Source of the DNA: Hyphomicrobiales bacterium
GTDB taxonomy: Bacteria > Pseudomonadota > Alphaproteobacteria > Rhizobiales > Rhizobiaceae
Direction: 5' to 3'
Length of the DNA stretch: 64,000 nt
Assembly (NCBI GenBank): GCA_900466005.1
Contig: UEGQ01000004.1
Location: 248,001 to 312,000, forward strand
The notes beneath the pieces were generated by a model. The model saw only the letters and a program-made list of their open reading frames with translations. It did no database searches and was not told the DNA's origin. Both the position numbers and the translations under genes were made by a program. Of this stretch, positions 18,901-26,457 are shown in pieces. The first letter of the stretch is position 1, and the number at the start of each line of letters is the position of its first letter.

Positions 18901-20176
18901 CTGCGGTCTCCAGTTCAAGCAGATCCCATGCCTTCAGGAAGAAGTCCGGCGCGCCGAAGTTTCCCGACTTGAGTGCCAGTGCGAGGTCCGGACCCGAAAT
19001 GCTGCGCGTCCACGGCACGCCCGGGTCGATCTCCGGCCCGATCAACAGGGCCCTGACACCGAGAGCCTCGACGATCGCGCCGGACGTTTCCCCGCCGGCG
19101 ACGAGAAAACGGGAGAAGCCGGCGCCCGCGAGGCGACGCGCGACATCCGCCAGGGTTCTTTCCACCAGCGCACCGGACTCGTGGCGTCCCATCCGCGTCT
19201 GGATTTCGGCCAGCTCGTCGGGGCCGGCGCTGGAGTAGATCAGCGGCGGTCGATCGGCCGGCGTGTTGATCGCCCAGTGGGCGAGATCGGCGGCCGTCTG
19301 GCGCCCATCCGCGACGGCGGCGATGTCGAGCCGCAGCACGGGCAGCCCGGCGGCTTTCGCCGCTTCGATCTGGCCGCGCGTCGCCGCCGAGCACGAGCCG
19401 GCGAGAATGGCCGCGCGGCCGGCCGGGGCCGCCATCCGCGCTTCCCTCGACGGCGGCACAAATCCGCGCGTCTGCCTGAAATTCTCCGGCAGCCCCATGG
19501 CGACGCCGGAACCGCCCGTCACGAGCTTCATCCCGGCGCAGGCCTTACCGATCGTCCTGAGATCGGCGTCGCTCAGCGTGTCGACGATCAGTATGCGCTT
19601 GCCGGCGGCGTATTGCTCGGCGAAGGCGGCCTTCACGGCATCGGGGCCCTTCGCGATGGTCTCGGCCTGCACGAGACCCACCGGCCGGCGGCATTGCCGC
19701 TGCAGCACCCGCACCAGATCCGGATCGCGCATCGGGGTGAGAGGATGATCCTTGAGCGGGCTTTCCGAGAGCAGCCTGTCGCCGACGAAGAGGTGCCCCT
19801 TGTAGACGGTGCGTCCGGCGGCCGGAAACGACGGACAGGCGATCGTCACCGGCGCCCCGGTCAGATCCTGAAGCGCTTCGGCGACCGGCCCGATATTGCC
19901 GGCATCCGTGGAGTCGAATGTCGAACAGTATTTGAAGATGAGCTGTTCGGCGCCGGCGGCCAGGAGGGCGCGGGCGGAGGTGCACGACATCTCGACCGCC
20001 TCTGCGGCCGGGATCGTGCGCGATTTCAGGGCAACGACGACGGCATCCGCGTCGGAAAACGCGACATCATCGGTGGGCACGCCGATCACCTGGATCGTGC
20101 GCATGCCCTCGCGAGAGAGCATGAGACACAGGTCCGTGGCCCCGGTGATGTCGTCGGCAACAGCGCCAATCAGCAA
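18893..20176 (-). CDS. otnK: 3-oxo-tetronate kinase (DUF1537 family)
   Basis: A 427-residue four-carbon acid sugar kinase. The DUF1537 N-terminal motif GAVADDITGATDL is at the start, KYCSTFDST near residue 90, and the C-terminal nucleotide-binding part reads FLVAGGETSGAIVEALG. It phosphorylates 3-oxo-tetronate at O4 for OtnC. The frame is open for 75 codons further upstream, but GGGAGGAAG sits just before a TTG at 20176 that matches the family N-terminus, so a TTG start is chosen. It is divergent from ltnD with a candidate operator between them. Confidence 0.88.
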   Translation of the reverse strand: MLIGAVADDITGATDLCLMLSREGMRTIQVIGVPTDDVAFSDADAVVVALKSRTIPAAEAVEMSCTSARALLAAGAEQLIFKYCSTFDSTDAGNIGPVAEALQDLTGAPVTIACPSFPAAGRTVYKGHLFVGDRLLSESPLKDHPLTPMRDPDLVRVLQRQCRRPVGLVQAETIAKGPDAVKAAFAEQYAAGKRILIVDTLSDADLRTIGKACAGMKLVTGGSGVAMGLPENFRQTRGFVPPSREARMAAPAGRAAILAGSCSAATRGQIEAAKAAGLPVLRLDIAAVADGRQTAADLAHWAINTPADRPPLIYSSAGPDELAEIQTRMGRHESGALVERTLADVARRLAGAGFSRFLVAGGETSGAIVEALGVRALLIGPEIDPGVPWTRSISGPDLALALKSGNFGAPDFFLKAWDLLELETADA

Positions 20177-20276
20177 TTCTTCCTCCCAGATATGGCCGCG
20201 GCCGGCCGGCCGCGGGCCGGCCCTCCGGAAACGCATCGAAGCCGTTGATCTTCTGTCGAAAATAAGGGCTTGCAAT

Positions 20277-20290
20277 GGAATTCGCAGATG
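20277..20290 (+). promoter_or_regulatory. Element shared with the 24.1-kb control region
   Basis: GGAATTCGCAGATG here matches GGAATCCGCAGATG at 24133-24146 in 13 of 14 bases. Both lie in the divergent control regions of this catabolic cluster. What binds it is unknown. Confidence 0.35.
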
Positions 20291-20304
20291 GGCTAACCAT
20301 GTAG

Positions 20305-20318
20305 TGGCAACGCTATCA
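20305..20318 (-). promoter_or_regulatory. LacI-type operator between otnK and ltnD
   Basis: The complement of 20303-20320 reads AATGATAGCGTTGCCACT. It matches AATGACAGCGCTGCCACT at 24208-24225 in 16 of 18 bases. Its near-palindromic core resembles LacI-family operators. The LacI regulator at 29063 is the natural candidate to bind here. Confidence 0.6.
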
Positions 20319-20393
20319 TTACTTTTCCGGGAGAGGAAAAGCAAGCGCCTGCGGAGCGGCATGATGACGACGGATTGGAAGGTGTTTTCATAG

Positions 20394-21314
20394 ATGAGCA
20401 ATCAAACGGGTTTGAAAGTCTGCGTCGTCGGGCTCGGGTCCATGGGAATGGGGGTCGCCACCTCGCTGCTGCGCGCCGGCTTCGAGACGACCGGCTGCGA
20501 CGTCAGCGAGGCTGCGATGACGCGCTTTGTCGAGGCCGGCGGAAAGGCGAACGGCGACCCGGCCAGAGCGGCCGACGGCGCGGATGTCGTCATCACCGTC
20601 GTCGTCAATGCGAACCAGACGGAAACCGTCCTCTTTGGCGACCACGGTGTGGTTGCGGCGATGGCGAAGGGCGGCGTCGTGCTCTCCTTCGCCACGATGG
20701 GGCCGGACATGGCACGCGGCTTCGAAGAGCGTGTGCAAGCGCAAGGGCGCGATTATATCGACGCGCCGATCAGCGGCGGTGCCGGCAAGGCCGCCGCGGG
20801 GCAGCTGACGATCATGGCGTCAGGTCGCCCCGAGGCCTTCGACAAGGTTCGCCCTGTGCTCGACGCCATCGCGCAGAAGGTCTACGAGCTGGGCGCGCAG
20901 GCCGGGATCGGCGCTTCGTTCAAGATTGTCAATCAGTTGCTGGCCGGTGTTCACATTGCGGCTGCATGTGAAGCTATCACTTTCGCCAAGGCTCTGGGCC
21001 TCGACATAGACAAGGTCTACGAAGTCATCACCGCGTCTGCCGGCAACTCCTGGATGTTCGAGAACCGCGTGCCGCATATCCTCGAGGGCGATTACTCGCC
21101 GCGGAGCGCGATCGATATCTTCACGAAGGATCTGGGGATCGTTTCCGATATCGGGCGGGACCTGAAGTTCCCGCTGTCGATCGCCTCGACGGCCCTGCAG
21201 ATGTTCATCATGACGTCGGCCGCGGGCATGGGGCGTGACGACGACGCCTCGGTTGCCCGCCTGCTGGCGCAGGTCGCCGGACTGAAGCTGCCCGAAGCGT
21301 CGGGGAGGCCTTGA
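20394..21314 (+). CDS. ltnD: L-threonate dehydrogenase
   Basis: A 306-residue HIBADH-superfamily enzyme. The Rossmann motif VCVVGLGSMGMGVATSLL is at residues 9-26, followed by YIDAPISGGAGKAAAGQLTIMASG (about 122-145) and the substrate-site Lys in SFKIVNQLLAGVH near residue 180. The closeness to LtnD and the immediate downstream otnI point to oxidation of L-threonate to 2-oxo-tetronate. Substrate identity is inferred from context; D-erythronate or another C4 acid is possible. The TGA stop lies three bases before the otnI ATG. Confidence 0.85.
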   Translation: MSNQTGLKVCVVGLGSMGMGVATSLLRAGFETTGCDVSEAAMTRFVEAGGKANGDPARAADGADVVITVVVNANQTETVLFGDHGVVAAMAKGGVVLSFATMGPDMARGFEERVQAQGRDYIDAPISGGAGKAAAGQLTIMASGRPEAFDKVRPVLDAIAQKVYELGAQAGIGASFKIVNQLLAGVHIAAACEAITFAKALGLDIDKVYEVITASAGNSWMFENRVPHILEGDYSPRSAIDIFTKDLGIVSDIGRDLKFPLSIASTALQMFIMTSAAGMGRDDDASVARLLAQVAGLKLPEASGRP

Positions 21315-21316
21315 GC

Positions 21317-22090
21317 ATGCCGCGCTTTGCCGCAAATCTGACCATGATGTTCAACGAGGCCGGATTTCTCGACCGGTTCGCGGCCGCGGCGACCGCAGGC
21401 TTCGAGGCGGTCGAGTTCCTGTTTCCCTACGAATTCGAGCCGGACGTCATCCGCTCGCAACTGGACGCTGCCGGCCTGACCCAGGCGCTGTTCAATCTCC
21501 CGTCCGGGAACTGGGCGGCCGGAGAGCGCGGACTAGCTGCGCTGCCAGGGAGGGAAGGGGAGTTCCGCCAATCCGTGGAAACTGCATTGCGCTATGCGCG
21601 CACGACCGGTGTCGGGCGGCTGCACGTGATGAGCGGGCTCGCCGATCGTTCGGACGCCAGGGCCCGCGCGACGTACCGCGCCTCACTGGCGCTTGCCTGC
21701 GACAAAGCCGGGGAGGCGGGTCTCGACGTGCTGATCGAGCCGATCAACCCGCGCGACATGCCGGGCTACTTCCTCAATGACTTCAATTTCGCCGCCGACC
21801 TGATCGCCGATATGGGCCGCCCCAATCTCAAGCTGCAGTTCGACATCTATCACCGCCAGATCATTCATGGCGACGTGATCCGAGGGCTGCGCGAAATGAT
21901 GCCGATCATCGGCCATGTCCAGATCGCCTCAGTGCCTGCGCGCAACGAACCGGGAACCGGAGAACTCGACGATTTCCGGGTTCTGCGGGAGCTCGATGCG
22001 CTCGGCTATGCCGGCTATGTCGGTTGTGAATACCGTCCGGCGGGCGAAACCGTCGCCGGGCTTGGCTGGCTGAAGGCATTCGCCGGCTGA
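21317..22090 (+). CDS. otnI: 2-oxo-tetronate isomerase (hydroxypyruvate isomerase family)
   Basis: A 257-residue TIM-barrel isomerase of the Hyi family, with the MPRFAANLTMMFNE opening, VLIEPINPRDMPGYFLND near residue 145 and GYVGCEYRP near the C-terminus, which supply the metal and catalytic glutamates. OtnI converts 2-oxo-tetronate to 3-oxo-tetronate, the OtnK substrate. ATG 21317 has GGGGAGG eight bases upstream; a TTG six bases earlier is in frame but sits too close to that Shine-Dalgarno. Confidence 0.87.
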   Translation: MPRFAANLTMMFNEAGFLDRFAAAATAGFEAVEFLFPYEFEPDVIRSQLDAAGLTQALFNLPSGNWAAGERGLAALPGREGEFRQSVETALRYARTTGVGRLHVMSGLADRSDARARATYRASLALACDKAGEAGLDVLIEPINPRDMPGYFLNDFNFAADLIADMGRPNLKLQFDIYHRQIIHGDVIRGLREMMPIIGHVQIASVPARNEPGTGELDDFRVLRELDALGYAGYVGCEYRPAGETVAGLGWLKAFAG

Positions 22091-22118
22091 TCCGGCCGGG
22101 GCCGGAGGCAAGTCTTGG

Positions 22119-22139
22119 AGGCGGGTCCGGGACCCGCCT
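22119..22139. terminator. Terminator between convergent otnI and aldo/keto reductase genes
   Basis: AGGCGGGT-CCGGG-ACCCGCCT is a perfect 8-bp stem with a 5-base loop. A short T-run follows at 22150-22155. It would serve transcripts from the plus strand, and the stem itself is symmetric. Confidence 0.6.
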
Positions 22140-22146
22140 GCCTTGC

Positions 22147-23208
22147 TTAGATTTTTCCGAGATCCTCGTAGCTCTGATGCAGCGCCCAGTCGCCTGCGCA
22201 GAAGCGTTCCTTGGCGAAATTGTGCTGGTGCCAATAGGGATAGATGTAGGGGAGGCGGCTGACGGCGTTCAGGCGTTCCAACTCCTGAATGCTCAGTTCC
22301 AGGTCGACCGCGGCGATGTTGTCGCGGAAATGCTGTTCGGTCAGCCCGCCGACGACGACGGAGGCAATCGCCGGTCGTGACAGCGTCCACGCCAGTGCGA
22401 CCTGAGCCGGCGTGGCGCCTCTTGCCTCGGCGATCTCGACCAGAACGTCGACGATGGTCCACAGGCGCTCTTTGTCGCGGATGGGAGGTTCGCTCCACCC
22501 GGCCGCCTGGCGGGAGTCGGAAGGCGTCCGATCGCGGCGGAACGCGCCTGAAAGAAGACCGGCTGCAAGCGGGCTCCAGACCATGACGCCGAGGCCCTGG
22601 TCCACGGAGATCGGCAGGAGCTCGTATTCCGCCTCCCGCGCTTCCAGCGTGTAGTGGATCTGCTGCGTGACGAAGCGGGGATAGTTCCTGAGATCGGCAA
22701 CCCCCAGCACCTTCATGATGTGCCAGCCGGAATAGTTCGAACAACCGATGTAGCGGACCTTTCCTTGACTGACCAACGCGTCAAGTGCCGAAAGCATTTC
22801 TTCGGCCGGGGTAAGTCCGTCCCATTCGTGCATGAAATAGATGTCGATGTGGTCGGTTCGCAGGCGCTTCAGGCTCCGCTCGCATTCGCGGATGAGGTGA
22901 TAGCGCGACACGCCTTCGTCGTTGGGGCCGTCCGCGATCCGCATTCGCGCCTTGCTTGAGACAAGAACCTTGTCACGACGTCCTTCGAGGACCTCACCGA
23001 GAATTTCCTCCGAACGTCCGGCGGAATACATGTTGGCGGTATCGAAGAGGTTGATGCCGCCGTCGATACAGGTGTCGACCAGCCGTTGCGCCTCCTTGAC
23101 GCCCTGGCTTGCGACCATGGCGAAATCGCCGTTGCCGCCGAACGAGAATGTGCCCATGCTCACCGCCGAGACCTTGAGGCCAGAGCGTCCGAGTTGTCGA
23201 TATTCCAT
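22147..23208 (-). CDS. Aldo/keto reductase
   Basis: A 353-residue NADPH-dependent TIM-barrel reductase. The catalytic tetrad is present: Asp56 and Tyr61 (FDTANMYSAG), Lys86 (VSSKA) and His127 (YFMHEWD). The C-terminal cofactor region (IASVVVGGLTEQHFRDNIAA) is intact. It resembles the general sugar/aldehyde AKR group, so the substrate is open; the cluster suggests a tetrose or sugar aldehyde. Its ATG has AAGGAG upstream. It lies 82 bases downstream of the racemase-like gene on the same strand and is probably co-transcribed. Confidence 0.85.
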   Translation of the reverse strand: MEYRQLGRSGLKVSAVSMGTFSFGGNGDFAMVASQGVKEAQRLVDTCIDGGINLFDTANMYSAGRSEEILGEVLEGRRDKVLVSSKARMRIADGPNDEGVSRYHLIRECERSLKRLRTDHIDIYFMHEWDGLTPAEEMLSALDALVSQGKVRYIGCSNYSGWHIMKVLGVADLRNYPRFVTQQIHYTLEAREAEYELLPISVDQGLGVMVWSPLAAGLLSGAFRRDRTPSDSRQAAGWSEPPIRDKERLWTIVDVLVEIAEARGATPAQVALAWTLSRPAIASVVVGGLTEQHFRDNIAAVDLELSIQELERLNAVSRLPYIYPYWHQHNFAKERFCAGDWALHQSYEDLGKI

Positions 23209-23290
23209 ATTCTACTCCTTGGCTTGACGCTGCCGGGACGACGCCCGGCAGCCTTGATGTCGTGGTCTGGACGAGCGGAAACCGGCGCCT

Positions 23291-23989
23291 TCACCGCCGG
23301 GGCGCGCCTGCCGAAAGTTGCTCCCTGACGTGGCGCATGCCGAGTTCGGGGCTGGTCAGCACCGGCACGCCGCCCGGCTCGGGGCCGAGAGGGGCGAGCG
23401 CATTCGCCATCGACGCCTGGGCGAGGACGATCAGGTCGACCTTCGGCGCAAGCCGCCGGAAACCGTCGACCACGATGGCATCGTGTCCCTCGCGATCGCC
23501 GGCCGACAGGCGCTGGAACGCTCCATCGCACAGCTCCTCCGTGACGCGGCAATCGGCGCGCCCGGTATCGGCCGCGGCCCTCCTGATGATGTCGCCGGTG
23601 GGGCCGAGCGTCGTCGGCAACGTAGCCAGGACGCCGATCCGCGACGATCTCGACACGGCGTCGAGGGCCATGCCCGTGTCGATGCGGAAAAGTGGCACGG
23701 GGCAAAGGCGTCGCGCGGCATCAACGGCCGGACCGAGCGAGGAGCAGGTGACGAGAACGGCATCGGCACCGCCATCGATGGCCGACCAAACATACTGCGT
23801 CAGGCGCCGCATCGTCGCTTTCGAGAGGCTACCCTCCCGGATCGTATTCCTCAGCAGGCTTTCATCGAGAATGTTGAAGGGCTCCCAGCCGTTCAGTTCA
23901 TGCCTCGCAAGCGCATCCAGCGTCGGCACGAGGCCTGCGACGGTGTGAATCATGGCGATGGACATGGCGGCCTTTGTCGCGTCGGGCAT
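23291..23989 (-). CDS. Asp/Glu racemase-superfamily protein lacking the second catalytic Cys
   Basis: A 232-residue protein of the aspartate/glutamate/hydantoin racemase and maleate isomerase superfamily. The first catalytic Cys is Cys82 in VLVTCSSLGPA. The second half-site (VDLIVLAQASMANAL, about 185-200) has Gln-Ala where a cysteine is normal, so classical two-base racemisation looks unlikely. It may act as an isomerase, lyase or binding protein. ATG 23989 has GAGGAG six bases upstream. It is first of a minus-strand pair with the aldo/keto reductase and starts in the shared control region with the ABC genes. Confidence 0.7.
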   Translation of the reverse strand: MPDATKAAMSIAMIHTVAGLVPTLDALARHELNGWEPFNILDESLLRNTIREGSLSKATMRRLTQYVWSAIDGGADAVLVTCSSLGPAVDAARRLCPVPLFRIDTGMALDAVSRSSRIGVLATLPTTLGPTGDIIRRAAADTGRADCRVTEELCDGAFQRLSAGDREGHDAIVVDGFRRLAPKVDLIVLAQASMANALAPLGPEPGGVPVLTSPELGMRHVREQLSAGAPRR

Positions 23990-24347
23990 CAACGGCTCCT
24001 CGGTTCGATTCTCGCGCCTGCGATCAGGCTCGAGCAGATTTCAAAGTGACAGCGCTGCCATATTATCGTCCGCGTTCGGATGAGCGCAACAGCCAAAAAG
24101 CCCCGGACCTTCTCCAGTCGCGGCAAATTGCGGGAATCCGCAGATGAAATGCGAATATCCGCAAATCGTAAAAAGCCGGTTGACAAGACCGATGAGTTGA
24201 ACGAAGAAATGACAGCGCTGCCACTCGATGGTCATTCTGCCGTCAATTCTCGACCGGAGAATGGGCGACAGAGACGGCCGAAGGGGTTGAGGAGCCCCTT
24301 GGGTCAAGGCGGCAGCGCACCGGAGCAACTTTTGGGAGGAATGAGAA
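23990..24347. promoter_or_regulatory. Divergent control region with operators
   Basis: This 358-base gap separates the racemase-like gene from the ABC permease. TGACAGCGCTGCCA occurs twice, at 24047-24060 and 24210-24223, and a related copy lies before ltnD. Two further near-palindromes with TGCG..CGCA ends lie at 24129-24142 and 24150-24163, centres 21 bases apart. A TTGACA at 24179-24184 could be a -35 box for the ABC operon, with the second operator just downstream. No gene was seen. Confidence 0.65.
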
Positions 24348-25358
24348 ATGCTTGCGACCGATCAGCACCGAACCGCGTCCGGATCGCTGCATTCCCGCCT
24401 GCTGACCGAAGCCGGCAAGCTGTTCCAGGTGCGCGAGTTCAACGTCCTGATCGCGCTGGTCGTGGTCGGGGCCCTGATCAGCCTCTATACGCCCTACTTC
24501 TTCACGACGAACAACCTGATGGGCGTGTTCCGCGCCTTTTCGCTGACGGCGATCATGAGCATCGGGATGGTCATGGTCATCATCACCGGCGGCATCGACC
24601 TGTCAGTCGGATCGGCCATGGGGCTCGCCTCGCTCGTGACCGCTCTCTGCTTCAGCGCGGGCTACCCGACCGAGATCTGCGTTGCCGCGGGTCTGGGCGT
24701 CGGCCTGGTTTTTGGCCTCTGCAACGGCCTCCTTATCACCTTTATCGGCTTGCCGCCGTTCATCGCGACCCTTGGAACACTGAGCATCGGGCGCGGGCTG
24801 ATGTACATGATCACTCGCGGTGTGCCGGTGACGCCCGAGACGCCGGAGGGCTTTGCCGTCCTCGGGCAGGGGTATCTTGGCCCCGTCCCGGTACCGGTCA
24901 TCATCATGGTTGTCCTGATGCTGCTCTTCGCGGTCATCATGCGCCGTACCCGCTTCGGCCGGCATGTCTATGCCACCGGCGGAAACGAGCACGCCGCGCG
25001 CCTGAGCGGCGTCAAGGTCGACCGCATCAAGCTGTCGGTCTATGTCCTGTCGTCGACGATTGCCGCCTTGGCCGGCGTCATCGGTTTCTCCCGCTATCTC
25101 TCGGCCGAGCCGGCTTCCGGCTTCGGGTCCGAGCTTGACGTCATCGCCGCCGCTGCGATCGGCGGAGCGAGTCTCGCCGGCGGGGCAGGGAGCGTGACCG
25201 GCGCGGTCATCGGCGCGGCGCTCGTGGGCGTGATCGCCAACGGCGTCGTGCTGCTCAACATCAATACCTATGCGCAACAGGCCATCACCGGCGGCGTCAT
25301 CCTGATCGCCGTGAGCCTCGACGTGCTGCGGAGCAGGATCATGGGAGGAAAGAACTGA
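24348..25358 (+). CDS. RbsC-type sugar ABC transporter permease
   Basis: A 336-residue membrane protein of the RbsC/XylH permease family with about 8-10 hydrophobic segments. The family motif GGIDLSVGSAMGLASL is near residue 85, and GGASLAGGAGSVTGAVIGA near residue 275. It forms the channel for a sugar or acid-sugar importer with the solute-binding protein at 25443 and the double ATPase at 26458. GGGAGG precedes the ATG. The gene order permease, binding protein, ATPase is less common than ATPase-permease-binding protein. Confidence 0.92.
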   Translation: MLATDQHRTASGSLHSRLLTEAGKLFQVREFNVLIALVVVGALISLYTPYFFTTNNLMGVFRAFSLTAIMSIGMVMVIITGGIDLSVGSAMGLASLVTALCFSAGYPTEICVAAGLGVGLVFGLCNGLLITFIGLPPFIATLGTLSIGRGLMYMITRGVPVTPETPEGFAVLGQGYLGPVPVPVIIMVVLMLLFAVIMRRTRFGRHVYATGGNEHAARLSGVKVDRIKLSVYVLSSTIAALAGVIGFSRYLSAEPASGFGSELDVIAAAAIGGASLAGGAGSVTGAVIGAALVGVIANGVVLLNINTYAQQAITGGVILIAVSLDVLRSRIMGGKN

Positions 25359-25442
25359 ACCAAGACGAATGAGCATGCCGAACGTCTAAATCAATCACGA
25401 AGAATCCAGGCTCGAGGAGAGCTTGTTGAGGAGGAGGATTTC

Positions 25443-26384
25443 ATGCGTGTACTTTTCAATTCCGCTCGTGCGGCGATCCTGACGATGTCGCTGCTGGCAA
25501 CGGGCGCAGCCTTTGCCAAGGACAAGGCCGACATCACCGTCGCCGTCGTTCCGAAGGTTGCCGTCCCGTTCTTCGACGACTGTAACACCGGAGCGAAGGA
25601 AGCTGCCGACAAGCTCGGCGTGCAGTATCAGTGGGTCGTTCCGCAGAACACCCAGGGTTCGACGCAGGTCAAGATCATCGAGGACCTGATCGCGCGGCAT
25701 GTCGACGGGATCGCGATTTCCGTGAACGAGCCGAAGTCCGTCGAAGGCATCATCAAGCAGGCCGTCGATGCGGGCATCGCTGTTCTCACCTTCGACAGCG
25801 ACAGCGCCAACAGCGGCCGCAGCATGTATATCGGCACGATCAACGAAGCTGCGGGCGAGACCATGGGCAAGGCGATGGCTGAAGCCATCGGCGGTGAGGG
25901 CAAGGTGGCGATCGTCACCGGTCAGCTCGGCGCATCGAACCTGAACGAGCGCATCGCCGGCGTGAAGAAGGCACTCGAAGCCTATCCGAAGATCACCATC
26001 GCCGCCACCGAAGGCACCGAGGACGATCTCGCCCGCGGTGTGTCGGTCACGGAAGCGCTGCTGCGCGCCAACCCCGACCTCAAGGGCATCTTCGGTATCA
26101 GCCAGGTCGGCGGTCCCGCGGTCGCCAAGGTTCTTGCCGAGAAGGAGTTCTCCGATCGCAAGGGTGTACTGAAGGTGTTCGCGTTCGACGACCTGCCGGA
26201 CACGGTCAAGGGCGTCAAGGACGGCTTCATCGACGGCATCATGGTTCAGCGTCCGGTCACGATGGGACGTCTGGCGGTCGAGCACCTGGTGGCGCAGATC
26301 ACCGGCGAGGAGAAGAGCCCGGCCGATGTCGATACCGGCGTTACCGTCGTCACGGCCGACAATCTGGGCAGCTACACGAAGTAA
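25443..26384 (+). CDS. RbsB-type periplasmic sugar-binding protein
   Basis: A 313-residue protein with a signal peptide cleaved near residue 23 (LLATGAAFA-KD) and a periplasmic-binding-protein type 1 fold: the FFDDCNTGAKEAADKLGVQ opening, IEDLIARHVDGIAI, and a VAIVTGQLGASNLNERIAG hinge strand. It delivers substrate to the adjacent permease and ATPase. The C4 catabolic genes around it suggest threonate, erythronate or a tetritol as ligand, which is inference only. GAGGAGGA precedes the ATG. Confidence 0.92.
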   Translation: MRVLFNSARAAILTMSLLATGAAFAKDKADITVAVVPKVAVPFFDDCNTGAKEAADKLGVQYQWVVPQNTQGSTQVKIIEDLIARHVDGIAISVNEPKSVEGIIKQAVDAGIAVLTFDSDSANSGRSMYIGTINEAAGETMGKAMAEAIGGEGKVAIVTGQLGASNLNERIAGVKKALEAYPKITIAATEGTEDDLARGVSVTEALLRANPDLKGIFGISQVGGPAVAKVLAEKEFSDRKGVLKVFAFDDLPDTVKGVKDGFIDGIMVQRPVTMGRLAVEHLVAQITGEEKSPADVDTGVTVVTADNLGSYTK

Positions 26385-26457
26385 CACCTGCAGAACCTGG
26401 GTGCGGGAGCCGACAGCTTCCGCATCCATTCACACCGGAGCGGGATTCGAGCAGACC

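Noticed and set aside
18584..20248. 554-codon plus-strand frame across otnC and otnK
   Set aside because: It runs antisense to two well-matched genes and ends within otnK's upstream region; the protein is Arg/Gly-rich and featureless.
24129..24223. CRISPR-like repeats upstream of the ABC operon
   Set aside because: The repeats are short (14 bases), few and near-palindromic, with unequal spacing. That fits operators and not a CRISPR array.
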